NCBI GenBank assembly: GCA_900708905.1
Contig: CAADRB010000011.1
Location: 488,062 to 552,061, forward strand
Length of the DNA: 64,000 nt
Direction: 5' to 3'
Source of the DNA: Hymenolepis diminuta
Lineage: Eukaryota; Platyhelminthes; Cestoda; Cyclophyllidea; Hymenolepididae
Positions 62,242 through 64,000 of the stretch are shown piece by piece (the first letter of the stretch is position 1; every line of letters starts with the position of its first letter). The notes below the pieces were generated by a model. The model was not told the origin of the DNA and ran no database searches. It saw only the letters and a list, made by a program, of their open reading frames with translations. The position numbers and the translations under genes were made by a program.

Positions 62242-64000
62242 TTACATAATCCTTAATTAATATTCAGATTCACTGAAGTACTCGATAATTCACCAGTTCT
62301 TCAGTCATGTGCGCTTCGTTTAATTTATGAATTGGCCCAGCCTTTTGATCCAAATAGATTGATCGATAATCCAGTAATGGCCTTTAACCTATACAAGTCT
62401 TAAAAATCGACAAATAATTAGTTAAATTTCTGAACAAGGTCGAGCATTATCTGTTTTGTTATCCACGTAATTCAAGAATTTATTAATCTGAATGGATGGA
62501 TCAATATGTTAATTGTGCACCTGAAATAATTGATAAATTAATAGCCGCTTGAATTAGTCGGAAGTTAAATCAGATGTCTGTTGCCTTAATGGCATATTAT
62601 GTTCCATAATTTATGAATTATTTAAACAATCATAAAAAATCAATCGAAAACTCTGTAATAGTTCCCACTCTGTTCAAATCCAAAAAAATTGATGAACCAT
62701 CGGCTATTTATTGGTCTGATTAGTTCAGTCAATATTAATATTTCCGTCAATGAAGCAGCCAAACTTATTCTTATTATTATTAAGTGGTTTGATAGCCACA
62801 TAGAAACAAACGCACATCTGAAAAAATAGTCAAACTCTAAGGTGCACAATTTAGCCAGGGAATAAGATAGAATTAATTACCACGAAATAATGCAACTGGA
62901 TTCGAAGTGCATCAGGTCGAACGACCACTTTCGATTAGCGAATAACTTGATGACGAATAAGCAGAGCGAAATCATATAATTAACCGGTATAATAATTCTG
63001 TACTCTTGAATGTAGCTGTAGATGAGTTAAATGCCTCAATAAATAACCATAATACATTTATCGTAATTTATGAGTTCATTAATGTGCAATAGAAAAATCG
63101 ATAAATCATTGCTTATTTACCTCAAATTTGATCACTATCTACCTAGCATTATGCACAATTTATGAACCTATTTATTCGAATAGATGGATTAATAGTCAAA
63201 TAATTGTGCGTGCAAAATAATCGATAAACCATTACCTATTTGATTTAGCTAGAAGATATAGAAGAATTAAAGAGCCAAATTAGACTCTCACGATTACAAC
63301 TGTGATTCATCCCAGTTATTTTATGGGCTATTAATTTTGCAGATATTCCCTAACATAGTACCATGGAAACCGTATGGTTTTATTTATGGCTACAAAAAAA
63401 ACACTGGCTTGGCTTTTGGCATGAAAATTACGTTACCGGTGTTGCTAAATATCAGGTCAGCGTCATGTCAGAAGTAGATGCAGTCAAACTCTACCTAGCC
63501 CTGTAAATCAACCTCAACTGTCTCAGCATAAAGGTTGCTTCTTTTCCTTGGCCTTATGATAAAAATGATCTCACCCCTCTGATCAGTTTTGCATAACGCG
63601 ATGATCCTTACCAAGCTATACGATAATTGTGGCACGATCGTTAGCACATACATGCACATCATGCATGCATAACCACCTTGAGTTTTGTAGGTATAGTTTG
63701 TATCTAATTTGGGGGATCAAAATGATATCGGTCTGCTGGATAAAAGTCGAATAATTTTATTATTATTACTGAGTTTTTATAAAAATAGGACATGGAAGTC
63801 TCATCTGATATTTGAATTGTACATTGTCAGTCACCTAAGCCCATTTGGAGAAGTGTAATTAATACTCGACTTGACTAGAGTTTTATCACCTAGAATTAAC
63901 TGGGGCTGTTGGCCACACAATTGGATGTGCACCAATGAGCATCGATCTTGTGGCGAATGACGTAGCAGACGCACACGTCAACCACTGTAGTTCTTTAAAC
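62242..64000. other. Region beyond the CRIB gene
   Basis: The degenerate repeat cluster fills 62.3-63.25 kb. I see no supported gene to the window end. Confidence 0.55.
62315..63250 (+). repeat. Degenerate repeat cluster
   Basis: Related segments recur at about 62321, 62466, 62605, 63063 and 63154: each begins near TAATTTATGAA or TAATTCAAGAA and most reach ATCGATAAAYCATT. The 62466-62535 and 63154-63230 copies also share GAATRGATGGATYAATA and AATTGTGC. Spacing is irregular (about 90-145 nt between adjacent copies). Confidence 0.5.

Noticed and set aside
1..64000. Bacterial-style operons, CRISPR arrays or phage regions
   Set aside because: Spliced eukaryotic genes throughout, and no regularly spaced direct repeats with unique spacers.

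Overview
This window is eukaryotic: AT-rich by eye (roughly two thirds A+T, not computed), with coding sequence broken into phase-consistent exons bounded by GT...AG. Two genes can be reconstructed. The larger is a complete classical phospholipase D (PX-PH-HKD-HKD, PLD1/PLD2 type) on the minus strand, from a start codon at 58290 to a stop at 6633. I assembled it as 19 coding exons totalling 4359 nt (1452 residues). The smaller is a three-exon plus-strand gene at 60589-61174 for a 158-residue protein with a Cys-Cys pair and a CRIB motif, which resembles the CDC42 small effector (CDC42SE/SPEC) family. Intron lengths are strongly two-classed: 36, 73, 73, 75, 77 and 79 nt against about 0.6-9.1 kb. 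Together with the low GC this suggests a parasitic flatworm, perhaps a tapeworm, but that is inference; no sequence here is species-diagnostic to me.

Layout: 1-6060 is gene-poor, with two (GA)n microsatellites. 6061-6632 is the probable PLD 3' untranslated region and contains a 73-base assembly gap. 6633-58290 is the PLD gene. Its introns hold a decayed mariner-like transposon (9742-11065, complete terminal inverted repeats and TA duplication), several old dispersed repeats, candidate tRNA-derived SINE relics, and two open segments at 27984-28140 and 27299-27403 that look like exons but do not fit the main reading frame. 58305-60588 is a 2.3 kb head-to-head intergenic region. 60589-61174 is the CRIB gene, followed by a T-rich 3' untranslated region, and 62.3-63.25 kb holds a degenerate repeat cluster.

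The two proteins could act in related processes, since animal PLD makes phosphatidic acid and is stimulated by small GTPases including Rho/Cdc42, and CRIB proteins bind Cdc42/Rac. The head-to-head arrangement may be coincidence. I found no bacterial-type operon, CRISPR array, rRNA or intact tRNA gene, and no clearly new molecular system. The most unusual points are the roughly 400-residue loop between the two PLD catalytic halves, the orphan exon-like segments beside it, the enlarged CRIB protein with a polyproline tail, and a cryptic coding-like remnant at 17025-17225.
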